A stretch of DNA of 64,000 nucleotides from Ectopseudomonas composti (GTDB lineage: Bacteria > Pseudomonadota > Gammaproteobacteria > Pseudomonadales > Pseudomonadaceae). This document shows, piece by piece, positions 48,120 through 58,333 of this stretch (position 1 is its first letter; the number at the start of each line of letters is the position of its first letter). The position numbers and the translations under genes were made by a program. Location: positions 62,001 to 126,000 of the forward strand of contig NZ_LSSW01000028.1 in NCBI RefSeq assembly GCF_001567565.1. Direction: 5' to 3'. Below the pieces are notes generated by a model. The model was not told the origin of the DNA. It worked only from the letters and a program-made list of their open reading frames with translations, and searched no databases.

Positions 48120-50150
48120 GTGAAGACCGTGTTGTATCCGGCCATCGCGCTGATGAATCGCCTCAGCTTCGGCATGAAGTTCAGCCTGATCAGTGTTCTG
48201 TTCTTCCTGCCCATGCTCGTCACCAACTTCTACCTGGTGCGCGACTCCTATCGACAGTTCGTCGGCACCCAGACTGCCCTGGAGAGCCTCGAACTGCTGG
48301 GCAACAGCCTGCAACTGCGCCGCGACCTGGAAAGCCTCAACGATCTGGTACAGATCAACTCGATGATCGGTCAGTCCGGTCAGGCGGGCGACCTGGAGGG
48401 GCGCATCGATCAGTTGGAGAGCTCGCTCAATACCGGTTTGCAAGGCCTTGAGCCGGTTACCCAGGATGCCGAGCAGAGTGCCGAGTTCACTGCCAAGCGC
48501 GATGAGCTGCTGGCCGATTTGCAGAGCGCCGCCACCGAGACGTCGTTGCAGAGCAAGGCAGTGATCGTCGAGAGACTGCTCGGTTCTTCCCAGGTATTCA
48601 TCAAGCTGGTGGCCAGCCAGGCCGGCCTCAGTCAGGACCCTCAACGTCAGGTGCGGCAGATCAGTGAGCTGATCACCAATGTCACCCCGCAGGTCACCGC
48701 TGCGCTGAGCCAGGGGCGCGCCATCGGCGCCTATTCCCTGGGGCAGGGCTTTCTCAACTCCTCGGCCAGCACCAAGTTCGATGAGCTGCTGTTGCTGCTG
48801 GAGAAGCTCCACGCCGAATATGGCCTGAACCTGCAGGACGCGCTGGCCGGCAACGTCGCGGCGCAGAATGGCCTGGGCAGTCTTGCCGAGGCCAGCCGGC
48901 AGACGCTCAAGGACAGTGCCGTGCTGTTCGAGGATCAGGTGATTATCGCCGACAGCCTGGATACACCCTGGACGCAGTTCTACGATCAGGTCAGCCAGGA
49001 AATGGCCAAGACCTATGCGTTCAACGACGGCCTGCTGGCCTTTCTCGACAGCCAGTTGAGCGAGCGCCTGAGCGAGAACCGCGCGCAGATGCTGCTGCTG
49101 GTGGTGGCGCTGGTGGTGGTGTTTCTGTTGATCGTCTATCTCTACGGCGGCTTCTACGTTTCCACCCGTGCGACGCTGAAGAACCTCGGTCAGGTGATGG
49201 ACAAGGTGGCGGCTGGCGATATGACGGTCAACTTCCGGGCGCAGAGTCGCGATGAGCTGGGCGAGCTGGGCCAGGTATTCAACCAGACCGTGGTGCGTAT
49301 CCATGACCTGATCGAGCGCGTCGGGCACACCGTCGGCGAAGTCGGCGGCCAGGCGGATCGCGTCGAACTGGTCTCGGGTGAGAGCAACCAGGCCGTGGCC
49401 AGCCAGCGTGCGCAGATCGAGCAGGTGGCGACGGCGATGAACCAGATGGCTGCCACGGCGCAAGAGGTGGCGCGCAGTGCCGCCGCTGCGGTGGGCAGTG
49501 CGCAGAGCGTGAATCAGGAGACGGTCACCGGGCGTGCCCTGGTCGAGACGCAGGTCGGGGCGATTCAGCGCTTGGCCGGCGAGATCGATCAGTCGGTGAC
49601 GGTGGTCAATCAACTGGCCAATGACAGTGCGGCGATCAGCCAGGTGCTGGACGTGATCAAGGGCATCGCCGAGCAGACCAACCTGCTGGCGCTCAATGCC
49701 GCCATCGAAGCGGCGCGAGCGGGTGAGCAGGGCCGTGGCTTCGCCGTGGTGGCCGACGAGGTGCGCAACCTGGCCAAGCGCACGCAGCAGTCCACCGAGG
49801 AAATCGAGGCGATGATCGTCAAGCTGCAGGGCGGCGTCGGTGCGGCGGTCAAGGCGATGAACGCCAGTCATCAGATGGCTGACGGTACGGTGAGCGAGTC
49901 CGCCAAGGTGCAGTCGGCCCTGGAGAACATCCTCGGTGCGGTAGGCATGATCGTCGATCAGAATCAGCAGATCGCGGCGGCGGCCGAGCAGCAGACCGCC
50001 GTGGCGCACGATATCGATCAGAACATCGTCGAGATCAACCACGCGGGTGAGCGCACCGCAGCCGGTGCCAGCCAGACCGAGCAAGCCAGCCGCGAGCTGA
50101 GCGAACTGGTGTCGCGTCTCAAGCAGTTGATCAGCGCATTCCGGGTCTAG
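48120..50150 (+). CDS. Methyl-accepting chemotaxis protein
   Basis: A 676-residue chemoreceptor from GTG 48120 (GGAG 8 bases upstream). Transmembrane helix 1 is near residues 21-39 ([20 protein letters not shown]), a large periplasmic helical ligand domain of about 280 residues follows, helix 2 is near 322-344, then HAMP to about 398, then the signalling domain with the conserved tip [20 protein letters not shown] (517-536) and [16 protein letters not shown]. The periplasmic part is long enough for a helical-bimodular-type sensor. Position after ampDE matches PA4520. The ligand is unknown. It has no CheR-docking pentapeptide. Confidence 0.93.
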   Translation: MKTVLYPAIALMNRLSFGMKFSLISVLFFLPMLVTNFYLVRDSYRQFVGTQTALESLELLGNSLQLRRDLESLNDLVQINSMIGQSGQAGDLEGRIDQLESSLNTGLQGLEPVTQDAEQSAEFTAKRDELLADLQSAATETSLQSKAVIVERLLGSSQVFIKLVASQAGLSQDPQRQVRQISELITNVTPQVTAALSQGRAIGAYSLGQGFLNSSASTKFDELLLLLEKLHAEYGLNLQDALAGNVAAQNGLGSLAEASRQTLKDSAVLFEDQVIIADSLDTPWTQFYDQVSQEMAKTYAFNDGLLAFLDSQLSERLSENRAQMLLLVVALVVVFLLIVYLYGGFYVSTRATLKNLGQVMDKVAAGDMTVNFRAQSRDELGELGQVFNQTVVRIHDLIERVGHTVGEVGGQADRVELVSGESNQAVASQRAQIEQVATAMNQMAATAQEVARSAAAAVGSAQSVNQETVTGRALVETQVGAIQRLAGEIDQSVTVVNQLANDSAAISQVLDVIKGIAEQTNLLALNAAIEAARAGEQGRGFAVVADEVRNLAKRTQQSTEEIEAMIVKLQGGVGAAVKAMNASHQMADGTVSESAKVQSALENILGAVGMIVDQNQQIAAAAEQQTAVAHDIDQNIVEINHAGERTAAGASQTEQASRELSELVSRLKQLISAFRV

Positions 50151-50234
50151 TTGCTGCGTGGCAGGCGCTTCGGCGGCGATGCTTTTGCAGTGATCGCGGC
50201 TGAAGCCCCTCCGTCGGAGGCGACCGATCTCGCC

Positions 50235-51014
50235 TCAGTTCCAGCCGAACAGCTCATCCGCATTGCGGCTGCTGGCCGCTGCCAGTTCTTCGGCTGTCAC
50301 TCCACGCAGCGTTGCCAGCTCGCTGCAGATGTCCTGCAGATGCTCTGGGCTGTTGCGCTGGTTTGGGTGCATGGCGGGCGCCATGTCCGGGGCGTCGGTT
50401 TCCAGCACGATGGCGTCCAGTGGCAGCTGCGCCACCACCTTGCGCAGTCGATTGGCCTGCGGCCAGGTAGCGGCGCCGCCCAGGCCGAGGCGAAAGCCCA
50501 GCTTGATGTACTCGCGGGCTTCTTCCAGGCTGCCGGCGAAGGCGTGGATGATGCCGCCGCGCGCCAGGCGAAAGCGCTTGAGCGTGGCGATGGTCGCGGC
50601 ATGGGCGCGGCGTACGTGCAGCAGCGCCGGCAGTTCGAACTCCACCGCCAGCTCAAGCTGCGCTTCGAACAGCGTCTGCTGGCGCTGCCGATCCAGGTGC
50701 TCCAGGTAATAGTCCAGGCCGAACTCGCCAACGGCGCAGAGCTTGCGATGCCCGGCCAATCTGCCCAGCCAGTCGCGCAGTTCATCGAGATGCTCTGGGC
50801 TGTGCTCGTCCAGGTAGACCGGATGCAGGCCGAATGCGGCATGCAGCTCTTGATGTTCCTCGACCAGTTGCCACAGTCGCTGCCAGTTGGTCTGGTAGAC
50901 CCCAAGTACCACCATGCGGCTTACGCCGAGCGCGCGGCTGCGCGCGAGCACTGCGTCGCGATCAGCATCGAATTCGGGGAAATCGAGGTGGGTGTGGGTG
51001 TCGATCAGGCGCAT
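50235..51014 (-). CDS. TatD family metal-dependent hydrolase
   Basis: A 259-residue TIM-barrel hydrolase from ATG 51014. The metal-binding series is present in order: DTHTHLD at the N terminus, VGEFGLDYY (Glu), LLHVRRAH (His), HAFAG (His) and VLETDAPD (Asp). TatD proteins are DNases or exonucleases, some needed for repair of oxidative damage. A TatD-fold D-tyrosyl-tRNA or RNA role is also reported for relatives. The frame is open to 51305, but that part is not family-like. Confidence 0.9.
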   Translation of the reverse strand: MRLIDTHTHLDFPEFDADRDAVLARSRALGVSRMVVLGVYQTNWQRLWQLVEEHQELHAAFGLHPVYLDEHSPEHLDELRDWLGRLAGHRKLCAVGEFGLDYYLEHLDRQRQQTLFEAQLELAVEFELPALLHVRRAHAATIATLKRFRLARGGIIHAFAGSLEEAREYIKLGFRLGLGGAATWPQANRLRKVVAQLPLDAIVLETDAPDMAPAMHPNQRNSPEHLQDICSELATLRGVTAEELAAASSRNADELFGWN

Positions 51015-51150
51015 CGGTCGGCTCACGGATGGGGGTTCAGGTTCGGCTATTTTCGTCTTTCCCGCCAGCATGAGGGAGCGTTGGCCGATCTTTTCAGTCG
51101 TATGGCTATGGAGGCGTTTCACTCGGGTAGTGAAATAAGGAGGTCGCTGG

Positions 51151-53205
51151 GTGCGCCATGTACGCAAGCTGTTGAGCCTGTTGTTCGCCGTGTTTCTGCT
51201 GATGGTGGCCGCGTCGCTGCTGTTTCTGCAGTTGTTCGACTGGAACCGCGCGCGGCCGTTGATCAACGAGCAGGTTTCTGCCGCCCTGAATCGGCCGTTC
51301 GCCATCGAGGGCGATCTGCGTGTGGTCTGGCAGCGAGAGGCCGGCGAGGAGGGCTTGAGCGCCTGGTTGCCTTGGCCGCATTTCGCCGCCGAGCACTTGC
51401 GCTTGGGGAATCCCGATTGGGCGCAGGGCGAGACCTTCGTCAGCCTCGAAAGCGTGCGCTTTCACCTGTCTCCGCTGCCACTGCTGTGGAAGACGGTGAG
51501 CATCCCCGCTATCGAACTCGGCGCACCGGTCGCTGATCTGCAGCGGCTGGCCGATGGTCGCGCCAACTGGGTGTTCGATCTGGGCGAGGAACAGTCGGCC
51601 GATACGGCTGAGCCCAGCCCCTGGACGCTGGATATCGGCACCATCGCTTTCGACAAGGGGCAGGTGAAGCTCGATGACGCGCTCAGCGACACCCGCCTGC
51701 AGGCGCTTATCGAGCCACTGGGCAAGCCGATTGCTTTTGCCGATATCGTCGGCAAAAGCACGGCCGAGCGCCTGGCGCAGAGCAATGCCAGCGCCCAGGA
51801 TTATGCGTTCGCCTGGCAAGCCAAGGGCCGCTTGCGTGGTCAAGCACTGACCGGCAGCGGCAAGGTCGGTGGCCTGCTCGCGTTGCACGATGCCGCGCAA
51901 CCCTTCCCCTTACAGGCCGATCTGCGCATTGGCGCGACCCGTATCGTGCTGGCCGGCAGTCTGACCGATCCACAGAACCTGGGCGCTCTGGATCTGCGCT
52001 TGCGCCTGTCCGGTGCCAGCCTCGGGCACTTGTATCCGCTGACCGGTGTAACGCTGCCGGAGACGCCGCCCTACAGCACCGATGGCCGTTTGCAGGCCGA
52101 CTTGCACAATGCCGACGGGGCGATCTTTCGCTACCTCGGCTTCAACGGCCAGATCGGCGCCAGCGATATCCATGGCGACCTGACATTCGTGGCGCGTCAG
52201 CCGCGACCGAAGCTGTCTGGCCAACTGACCTCCAACCAGCTGCTGTTCAGTGATCTGGCGCCGCTGATCGGCGCCGACTCCGGCGAGGACAAGCGCGAGC
52301 GTGGTGAGCAGGACGTGCAGCCGGCGAACAAGGCGTTGCCCGTTGCGCAGTTTCGTACCGACCGCTGGCGTGCGATGGACGCCGATGTGCGCTTTGTCGG
52401 CAAGCGCATCGTGCATGGCGAGCAGTTACCGATCACCGACCTCGATACCCATGTGCTGCTCAACGACGGCGCGTTGAGCCTGGAGCCGCTGCGCTTCGGC
52501 ATGGCCGGTGGTGTGCTCGATGCGCAGATCCGCCTCAATGGCGCGACCACGCCGTTGCAGGGGCAGATGCATGCGCGCGCGCGTGAACTCAAGCTCAAGC
52601 AACTGTTTCCCACCTTCGCCCCGATGCAGACCAGCTTCGGTGAGCTCAACGGCGATGCGCGTGTCAGTGGGCGTGGCAACTCGGTGGCCGCGTTACTCGG
52701 CAGCGCCGATGGCGAGCTGAAGATGTTGATCAACGATGGTGCGGTCAGTCGCGGGCTGATGGAAATCGCCGGGCTGAACGTCGGCAACTATCTGGTGGGC
52801 AAGCTGTTCGGCGACGAGGACGTGAAGATTCACTGCGCGGCAGCGGACCTCGGTATCAAGCAGGGGCTGATGAGCACGCGACTGTTCGTCATCGATACCG
52901 ACAATGCGGTGATCAAGGTCGACGGCAGCGCCAACTTCGCCAGCGAGCAACTGGACTTCACCGTCACGCCGTCGACCAAGGGCTTTCGTATCTTTTCCCT
53001 GCGCTCGCCGCTGTATGTGCGCGGCACGTTCAAGCAGCCGTCGCCGGGGGTACAGGCCTCGCCGCTGGTGCTGCGTGGTGTCGGCCTGGTGGCGCTGGGC
53101 GTCGCGGTGGCTCCGGCGGCCGGCTTGCTGGCGCTGGTGGCGCCCAGTGCTGGCGACGAGCCGAGCCAGTGCGCGCCATTGCTGCAGAAAATCCAGGGCG
53201 GCTAG
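51151..53205 (+). CDS. AsmA family protein
   Basis: A 684-residue envelope protein with an N-terminal membrane anchor (LLSLLFAVFLLMVAASLLFL) followed by a long beta-rich periplasmic region with the AsmA features: NRPFAIEGDLRVVWQ near the N terminus, and VSGRGNSVAALLGSADGEL near residue 500. AsmA-like proteins bridge the inner and outer membranes and are implicated in lipid transport and outer-membrane homeostasis. GTG 51151 has a strong AGGAGG site. Confidence 0.87.
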   Translation: MRHVRKLLSLLFAVFLLMVAASLLFLQLFDWNRARPLINEQVSAALNRPFAIEGDLRVVWQREAGEEGLSAWLPWPHFAAEHLRLGNPDWAQGETFVSLESVRFHLSPLPLLWKTVSIPAIELGAPVADLQRLADGRANWVFDLGEEQSADTAEPSPWTLDIGTIAFDKGQVKLDDALSDTRLQALIEPLGKPIAFADIVGKSTAERLAQSNASAQDYAFAWQAKGRLRGQALTGSGKVGGLLALHDAAQPFPLQADLRIGATRIVLAGSLTDPQNLGALDLRLRLSGASLGHLYPLTGVTLPETPPYSTDGRLQADLHNADGAIFRYLGFNGQIGASDIHGDLTFVARQPRPKLSGQLTSNQLLFSDLAPLIGADSGEDKRERGEQDVQPANKALPVAQFRTDRWRAMDADVRFVGKRIVHGEQLPITDLDTHVLLNDGALSLEPLRFGMAGGVLDAQIRLNGATTPLQGQMHARARELKLKQLFPTFAPMQTSFGELNGDARVSGRGNSVAALLGSADGELKMLINDGAVSRGLMEIAGLNVGNYLVGKLFGDEDVKIHCAAADLGIKQGLMSTRLFVIDTDNAVIKVDGSANFASEQLDFTVTPSTKGFRIFSLRSPLYVRGTFKQPSPGVQASPLVLRGVGLVALGVAVAPAAGLLALVAPSAGDEPSQCAPLLQKIQGG

Positions 53206-53211
53206 GGAGGT

Positions 53212-54198
53212 TCAGGTACGAGCCTTGAAGCTGCGGTCTATGGCCTCGATGCCGGGTTGATAGTCGTTGAGTTCTACTGCGCGCAGTGCCCAGGCCAATA
53301 CGCGCTCAGCGATGCGTTCGTGCTGCTGGCTCATGGCATTGACTCGCAGCGGCAGATAATCCAGCAGCTGGGTATCGCCGAAGGTGGCCAGGCGCACTGC
53401 CGGCCATTGCTCACGATCCTGTTCACGCAGGGCGTCGAGCACCCCTTCGAGCAGCACGTAGGCGGTGGTCAACAAGGCATCGGGCGGGCCGGCCTGCTCC
53501 AGCAGCGCTTGCATCTGCCGATAGCCGCAGGCGCGGCTGAACAGCTCGCCGTGGTAAACGCTGATGCGCCCGTCGAAGCCAGCCAGCGCGGCATGGAAGC
53601 CTCGCTCGCGCGCCTGGCTGATGACCAGCTCCGCACGCGCGCCGAGCAGGGCGATATGCCGAGGCTTGGGCGTCAGCAGGCTTTCGGTCAGGGTGCGCCC
53701 GGCCTGTTCGTCGTCGCTGACCACCGAGCGGATGTGTACGGGTGAAAGCGCCCGGTCCACGGCTATCACCGGCAGACCGGCAGCGACGATGGCGGGGTAC
53801 AGCGGGTCATCGGCCGGCAGGCAACTGGCGACGATCAGCGCCTCGCAGCGGCGTGAGCGGAACAGTTCGAGCAACTGGCGCTCGGTGCCCGGATCATCAT
53901 CGGAGCTGGCGATCAGCAACTGGTAGCCGGCGGCGCGGGCCTTCTGTTCGAGCAGTTTGGCCAGGCGCGCATAACTCGGGTTTTCCAGGTCTGGCAGGAT
54001 GAAACCCAGGCAGCGACTTTGCCCGCGGCGCAGGCTGGCGGCCTGCTGGTCAGGGAGATAGCCATGCTCCTCGACCACTGCCAGCACTCTGGCCACGGTC
54101 GCAGGGCTGATACGCCGCCGTTCGGCCTGACCGTTGATCACGTAGCTGGCGGTGGTCACCGAGACCTGAGCCAGGCGGGCGATGTCACTGAGTTTCAC
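53212..54198 (-). CDS. cra: Cra/FruR-type catabolite repressor-activator
   Basis: A 328-residue LacI-family protein with HTH LSDIARLAQVSVTTASYVI, hinge, and an effector domain (GFILPDLENPSYARLAKLLE). It is divergent from fruBKA, with a perfect TGAAACGTTTCA site between. In pseudomonads FruR/Cra represses the fru operon and is released by fructose-1-phosphate, the product of FruA and substrate of FruK. Confidence 0.92.
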   Translation of the reverse strand: MKLSDIARLAQVSVTTASYVINGQAERRRISPATVARVLAVVEEHGYLPDQQAASLRRGQSRCLGFILPDLENPSYARLAKLLEQKARAAGYQLLIASSDDDPGTERQLLELFRSRRCEALIVASCLPADDPLYPAIVAAGLPVIAVDRALSPVHIRSVVSDDEQAGRTLTESLLTPKPRHIALLGARAELVISQARERGFHAALAGFDGRISVYHGELFSRACGYRQMQALLEQAGPPDALLTTAYVLLEGVLDALREQDREQWPAVRLATFGDTQLLDYLPLRVNAMSQQHERIAERVLAWALRAVELNDYQPGIEAIDRSFKART

Positions 54199-54539
54199 GG
54201 GCGCAGCACCATGCAGGGAAAAGGGTTCGAGCGGGCGAACGCGGCGAGTCTACACCGACTCGACGACGACCGGGCTTCAAGGATTACCCATTATCGGATA
54301 AGGTGCCAACACTTGGTGAAACGTTTCAGCATTCCATTTCATCAGCTAGTCTAGAACCTGTATCAAGCCCTGCGAGGCAGAGCCGGGCAAGGCGAAAACG
54401 CGCCGTCTACCCGTGGTAAATGCCTGCTGCGTGACTCGCGTTGTTCGCCCTTCGAGCCGCCTGTCAACGCAGCATCAGCGAAGCGCAGCGGGGCATTGAT
54501 CATGCTCTGAGCCAAAAACAATAAGTCGGAGATATTCAT
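54199..54539. other. 341-bp cra-fruB control region
   Basis: It holds a Cra operator at 54317-54328 and a long leader (about 170 bases) before fruB. GGAG lies 8 bases before ATG 54540. No gene is visible. Confidence 0.65.
54317..54328. promoter_or_regulatory. Cra/FruR operator
   Basis: TGAAACGTTTCA is a perfect 12-bp palindrome, the core of the known Pseudomonas FruR site. It lies between divergent cra and fruB, so it probably controls fruBKA and perhaps cra itself. Confidence 0.87.
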
Positions 54540-57401
54540 ATGCTCGAACTTGATGCCAGCCAAATTCAGATGGGCCAGGCGGCGGCGACCAAGGGCGAAG
54601 CCCTGGCCATGCTCGGCGATGCACTGGCGCGTAGCGGTCTGGCTACTCCGGCTTACCTCGAAGGCCTGCAGGCACGCGAGGCGCAGGGCTCGACTTTTCT
54701 CGGCCAGGGCATCGCCATTCCCCATGGCACGCCGCAGACCCGCGACCAGGTGCTGCGCACCGGTGTCAGTCTCATCCAGTTCCCCGCGGGCGTGGACTGG
54801 GGCAACGGTCAGCAGGTCTACCTGGCCATCGCTATCGCCGCCCAGTCCGACGAACACCTGCACCTGTTGCAGCTGCTGACCCGCGCCCTGGGCGAGGGGG
54901 ATCTGAGCCAGGCGCTGCGTGAGGCCCGCGAGCCGGCGCAGATACTCGAGTTGCTGCAGGGCGCTCCGCAGGCGCTGGCGCTGGACGGCCAACTGGTGGC
55001 GCTGGCGCAGCCTGCCGAAGACTTCGACGAATTGCTCTGGCAGGGCGCACGGCTGCTGCGTCAGGCCGGTTGCGCGCGTAGCGGTTTCGCCCTCGGGCTG
55101 GCGCGTGGCGAGCCGCTGCCGTTGGGCGATGGCCTGTGGTGGCTGCACAGCGAGGCCAGCGTCGAGCGACCCGGCCTGGCTTTCGTCACGCCGGCGCAGC
55201 CGCTGACTTTTCGCGGTGAGGCGCTGCGTGGTCTGTTCTGTCTGGCCAGCCAGGGCGAGGCGCATCGCCAGGCCCTGGAGCGTCTGTGCGATGTGCTGAT
55301 CGGCGGTCGCGCGGCGGCATTCAGTGAAGCCAGCGATAGCCGCCAGGTGATCGAGGCGTTGGGCGGCGAGGTAGCGCCGGACTGGCCCAGCCTCAGCGTG
55401 CCGCTGCTCAATGCCCATGGTCTGCATGCACGTCCGGCCAAGGCGCTGAGCGAGCTGGCGCAGGGTTTCGCGGGTGACATTCGCGTGCGCTTGCTGGGCG
55501 ATACGGGCGCAGGGGTGTCGGCCAAGAGCCTCAGCCGCCTGCTGGCGCTGGGTGCACGACGTGGCCAGATGCTTGAGTTCAGTGCCGAAGCGGCGATTGC
55601 CGACAGCGCCCTGCCGGCCATTCGCGCGGCTATGGAAAGTGGCCTGGGTGAGGCGGTCGAGCCGCTGAGCGATGCCCTGCCTGAAGTCGCTGCGCAGCTT
55701 GAACCTTTAGAGGCGGTTGCCCCGGTCGCCGGCAGTCGCTTGCTGGCGGTCGGCGCCTCGCCCGGCATTGCCATCGGTCCGGTGCTGGTGCGCACGCCGC
55801 CGACCTTTGATTTCACCGAGCAGGGGCAGGGCGTCGAGCAGGAGCGCGCGCGCCTGGATTCCGCCCTGGCGGTCGTCGCTGCACAGATCCAGCGCCTGGT
55901 GGATGGCGCCGGTGTGGCGAGCATTCGCGAAATCTTCAGCGCCCACCTGGCCATGCTCGATGATCCGGCGCTGCGCGAAGACGTCGACGCCCGTCTGCAC
56001 AAGGGCGCGAGCGCCGAAGCGGCCTGGCAGGTCGAAGTCGAGGCGGCGGCCAAGCGCCAGGAAGCCTTGCATGACCCGCTGCTGGCAGAGCGCGCGGCCG
56101 ACCTGCGTGATATCGGCAACCGCGTGCTGGCGCACCTCTGTGGCGTAGAGCTACCCAGCGAGCCGAACGAACCTTACATCCTGGTCATGGCCGAGGTCGT
56201 GCCGTCGGACGTCGCCAGCCTCGACCGTCAGCGCGTCGCCGGCATTCTGACCGCCCGCGGTGGCGCCACCGCGCACAGTGCGATCATCGCCCGGGCCCTG
56301 GGCATTCCCGCTGTGGTCGGTGCCGGCGATGCTGTGCTGGCGCTGGCTCAGGGCACGCCGCTGCTGCTCGATGGCGACAGCGGCCTGTTGCGCATCGCAC
56401 CGGATGCAGAGGAACGTGATCGGGCGTTGCAAGAGCGCGAGGCTGCGCAGCAACGCCGGGAGCGGGCTCATGTAGCACGTTTTGACAGCGCGCAGACCCG
56501 GGACGGTGTGCGCGTCGAAGTCGCTGCCAATATCGGCGCCAGCGGCGAAACTGCTTATGCGGTGGAGCTGGGCGCGGAGGCGGTAGGCCTGCTGCGCACC
56601 GAGCTGGTGTTCATGGAGCATGCCCAGGCGCCGGATCACGCTGCGCAGGAACGCGAGTACCGGCGCGTGCTCGATGCGCTGGCCGGGCGGCCGCTGGTGG
56701 TGCGCACGCTGGATGTCGGGGGGGACAAACCCCTGCCGTACTGGCCAATGCCGGCCGAGGAGAATCCTTTCCTCGGCGTGCGTGGCATTCGCCTGAGCCT
56801 GCAGCGCCCGGAGATTCTGGAAACCCAGCTGCGCGCCTTGCTTGCCTCGGCCGATGGTCGTCCGCTGCGGATCATGTTCCCCATGGTCGGCTCTGTGGAG
56901 GAATGGCGCGCGGCGCGTGACATGGTGCAGCGCCTGCGTGAAGAGATCGAGGTGCGCGATCTGCAGATCGGCATCATGATCGAAGTGCCCTCGGCCGCGC
57001 TGCTGGCGCCGGTGCTGGCGCGCGAGGTGGACTTCTTCAGCATCGGCACCAATGACCTGACTCAGTACTGCCTGGCCATCGACCGTGGCCATCCGCAGCT
57101 GTCGGCGCAGGCCGATGGCCTGCACCCGGCGGTGCTGCGCCTGATCGAGATGACCGTGACCGCTGCCCATGCGCAGGGCAAGTGGGTCGGTGTCTGCGGC
57201 GAGCTGGCCAGCGATCGTCTGGCCGTGCCGCTGCTGGTTGGCCTGGGTGTGGACGAGTTGAGCGTGACGCCGCGTTCGATTGCCCTGGTCAAGGCCTGCG
57301 TGCGCGAGCTGGACAGCCGCCAGGCGCGAGCCCTGGCCGACCGCGCCCTGACCCTGGACAGTGCCAGCGCCGTGCGCGCGCTGGTGGCGGAGATGCACTG
57401 A
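54540..57401 (+). CDS. fruB: Multiphosphoryl transfer protein FPr (EIIA-HPr-EI fusion)
   Basis: A 953-residue cytoplasmic PTS fusion. Phosphorylation sites are visible: EIIA-Fru His62 (GIAIPHGTPQT), HPr His296 (AHGLHARPAKAL) and enzyme I His579 (RGGATAHSAIIARALG). PEP-binding landmarks of enzyme I include GTNDLTQY. It passes phosphate from PEP to FruA in one polypeptide, the pseudomonad arrangement. It overlaps fruK by 1 base (TGATG). Confidence 0.95.
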   Translation: MLELDASQIQMGQAAATKGEALAMLGDALARSGLATPAYLEGLQAREAQGSTFLGQGIAIPHGTPQTRDQVLRTGVSLIQFPAGVDWGNGQQVYLAIAIAAQSDEHLHLLQLLTRALGEGDLSQALREAREPAQILELLQGAPQALALDGQLVALAQPAEDFDELLWQGARLLRQAGCARSGFALGLARGEPLPLGDGLWWLHSEASVERPGLAFVTPAQPLTFRGEALRGLFCLASQGEAHRQALERLCDVLIGGRAAAFSEASDSRQVIEALGGEVAPDWPSLSVPLLNAHGLHARPAKALSELAQGFAGDIRVRLLGDTGAGVSAKSLSRLLALGARRGQMLEFSAEAAIADSALPAIRAAMESGLGEAVEPLSDALPEVAAQLEPLEAVAPVAGSRLLAVGASPGIAIGPVLVRTPPTFDFTEQGQGVEQERARLDSALAVVAAQIQRLVDGAGVASIREIFSAHLAMLDDPALREDVDARLHKGASAEAAWQVEVEAAAKRQEALHDPLLAERAADLRDIGNRVLAHLCGVELPSEPNEPYILVMAEVVPSDVASLDRQRVAGILTARGGATAHSAIIARALGIPAVVGAGDAVLALAQGTPLLLDGDSGLLRIAPDAEERDRALQEREAAQQRRERAHVARFDSAQTRDGVRVEVAANIGASGETAYAVELGAEAVGLLRTELVFMEHAQAPDHAAQEREYRRVLDALAGRPLVVRTLDVGGDKPLPYWPMPAEENPFLGVRGIRLSLQRPEILETQLRALLASADGRPLRIMFPMVGSVEEWRAARDMVQRLREEIEVRDLQIGIMIEVPSAALLAPVLAREVDFFSIGTNDLTQYCLAIDRGHPQLSAQADGLHPAVLRLIEMTVTAAHAQGKWVGVCGELASDRLAVPLLVGLGVDELSVTPRSIALVKACVRELDSRQARALADRALTLDSASAVRALVAEMH

Positions 57402-58321
57402 TGGCCCGAATCCTGACCCTGACCCTGAATCCGGCGCTGGACCTGACCCTGCGTCTCGACCGCCTGCAGCCCGGCGCGATCAACCGCTGTCATGAGCTGC
57501 GCAGCCACGCCGCCGGCAAGGGCCTGAACGTCGCTCAGGTGCTGGCCGACCTTGGCCACAGCCTGAGCGTCGGTGGCTTTCTCGGGCGCGACAATGCCGC
57601 GCCGTTCGAGAGCCTGATGCACAGGCGCGGTTTTCACGACCTGTTCGTTCGCGTACCGGGCGAGACGCGCAGCAACGTCAAGCTGGCCGAGGCCGATGGC
57701 TGCGTCACCGATCTCAACGGCCCCGGCCCGCAGGTCGAAGCCGAGCACCTGCAGCGTCTGGAGGAGACGTTGCAGCCGCTGCTCGCCGGGCATGATCTGG
57801 TGGTGGTCGCTGGCAGCCTGCCGCGCGGCGTCACCCCGCAGTGGTTCGCCGCTCTGTTGCGCCGCATCAAGGCCAGTGGCGTGCCGCTGGCGGTCGACAG
57901 CAGTGGGGCGGCCCTGCAGGCGGCGCTAGGCGTCGCGCCCTGGCTGATCAAACCCAACGAGCAAGAGCTGGCCGAGGTCTGCGGCAGAGACTTGGCCGCT
58001 GCCGTACAGACGTTGCGCACCCAGGGGATCGAGCACGTGCTGCTGTCGCGCGGTGCGGAGGGCGTCGACTGGCATGGCCCGGACATCGCCCTGCGCGCCG
58101 TACCGCCGCGTGTCGAGGTCGCCAGCACGGTCGGTGCCGGTGACTCGCTGCTGGCGGCCAGCCTGCATGGCCTGCTCGAAGGCTGGCCGGCCGAGCGCAC
58201 GCTGCGCCTGGCCACGGCGGTGGCGGCGCAGGCGGTCACCCAGATCGGTTTCGGTATCCATGATCGCGAGCAGTTGGCCCGTCTTGAGGCGGCCGTGCAA
58301 CTGCAGCGTCTAGAACAATAA
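57401..58321 (+). CDS. fruK: 1-phosphofructokinase
   Basis: A 306-residue ribokinase-family enzyme from ATG 57401, overlapping the fruB stop. It has ILTLTLNPALDLTLRLDRL at the N terminus, AAGKGLNVAQVLADLG, and the anion-hole motif VGAGDSLLAASL (GAGD). It phosphorylates fructose-1-phosphate to fructose-1,6-bisphosphate. It is 12 bases upstream of fruA. Confidence 0.95.
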   Translation: MARILTLTLNPALDLTLRLDRLQPGAINRCHELRSHAAGKGLNVAQVLADLGHSLSVGGFLGRDNAAPFESLMHRRGFHDLFVRVPGETRSNVKLAEADGCVTDLNGPGPQVEAEHLQRLEETLQPLLAGHDLVVVAGSLPRGVTPQWFAALLRRIKASGVPLAVDSSGAALQAALGVAPWLIKPNEQELAEVCGRDLAAAVQTLRTQGIEHVLLSRGAEGVDWHGPDIALRAVPPRVEVASTVGAGDSLLAASLHGLLEGWPAERTLRLATAVAAQAVTQIGFGIHDREQLARLEAAVQLQRLEQ

Positions 58322-58333
58322 GAGGCACCCACC

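Noticed and set aside
48117..50084. Long open frame (655 codons) opposite the chemoreceptor
   Set aside because: It lies antisense to a clear MCP, with repeated His/Leu/Asp-rich nonsense composition and no family motif.
50186..50222. REP-like sequence between the chemoreceptor and tatD genes
   Set aside because: Only a degenerate half (GATCGCGGCTGAAGCC) is recognisable; it is too weak to list as an element.
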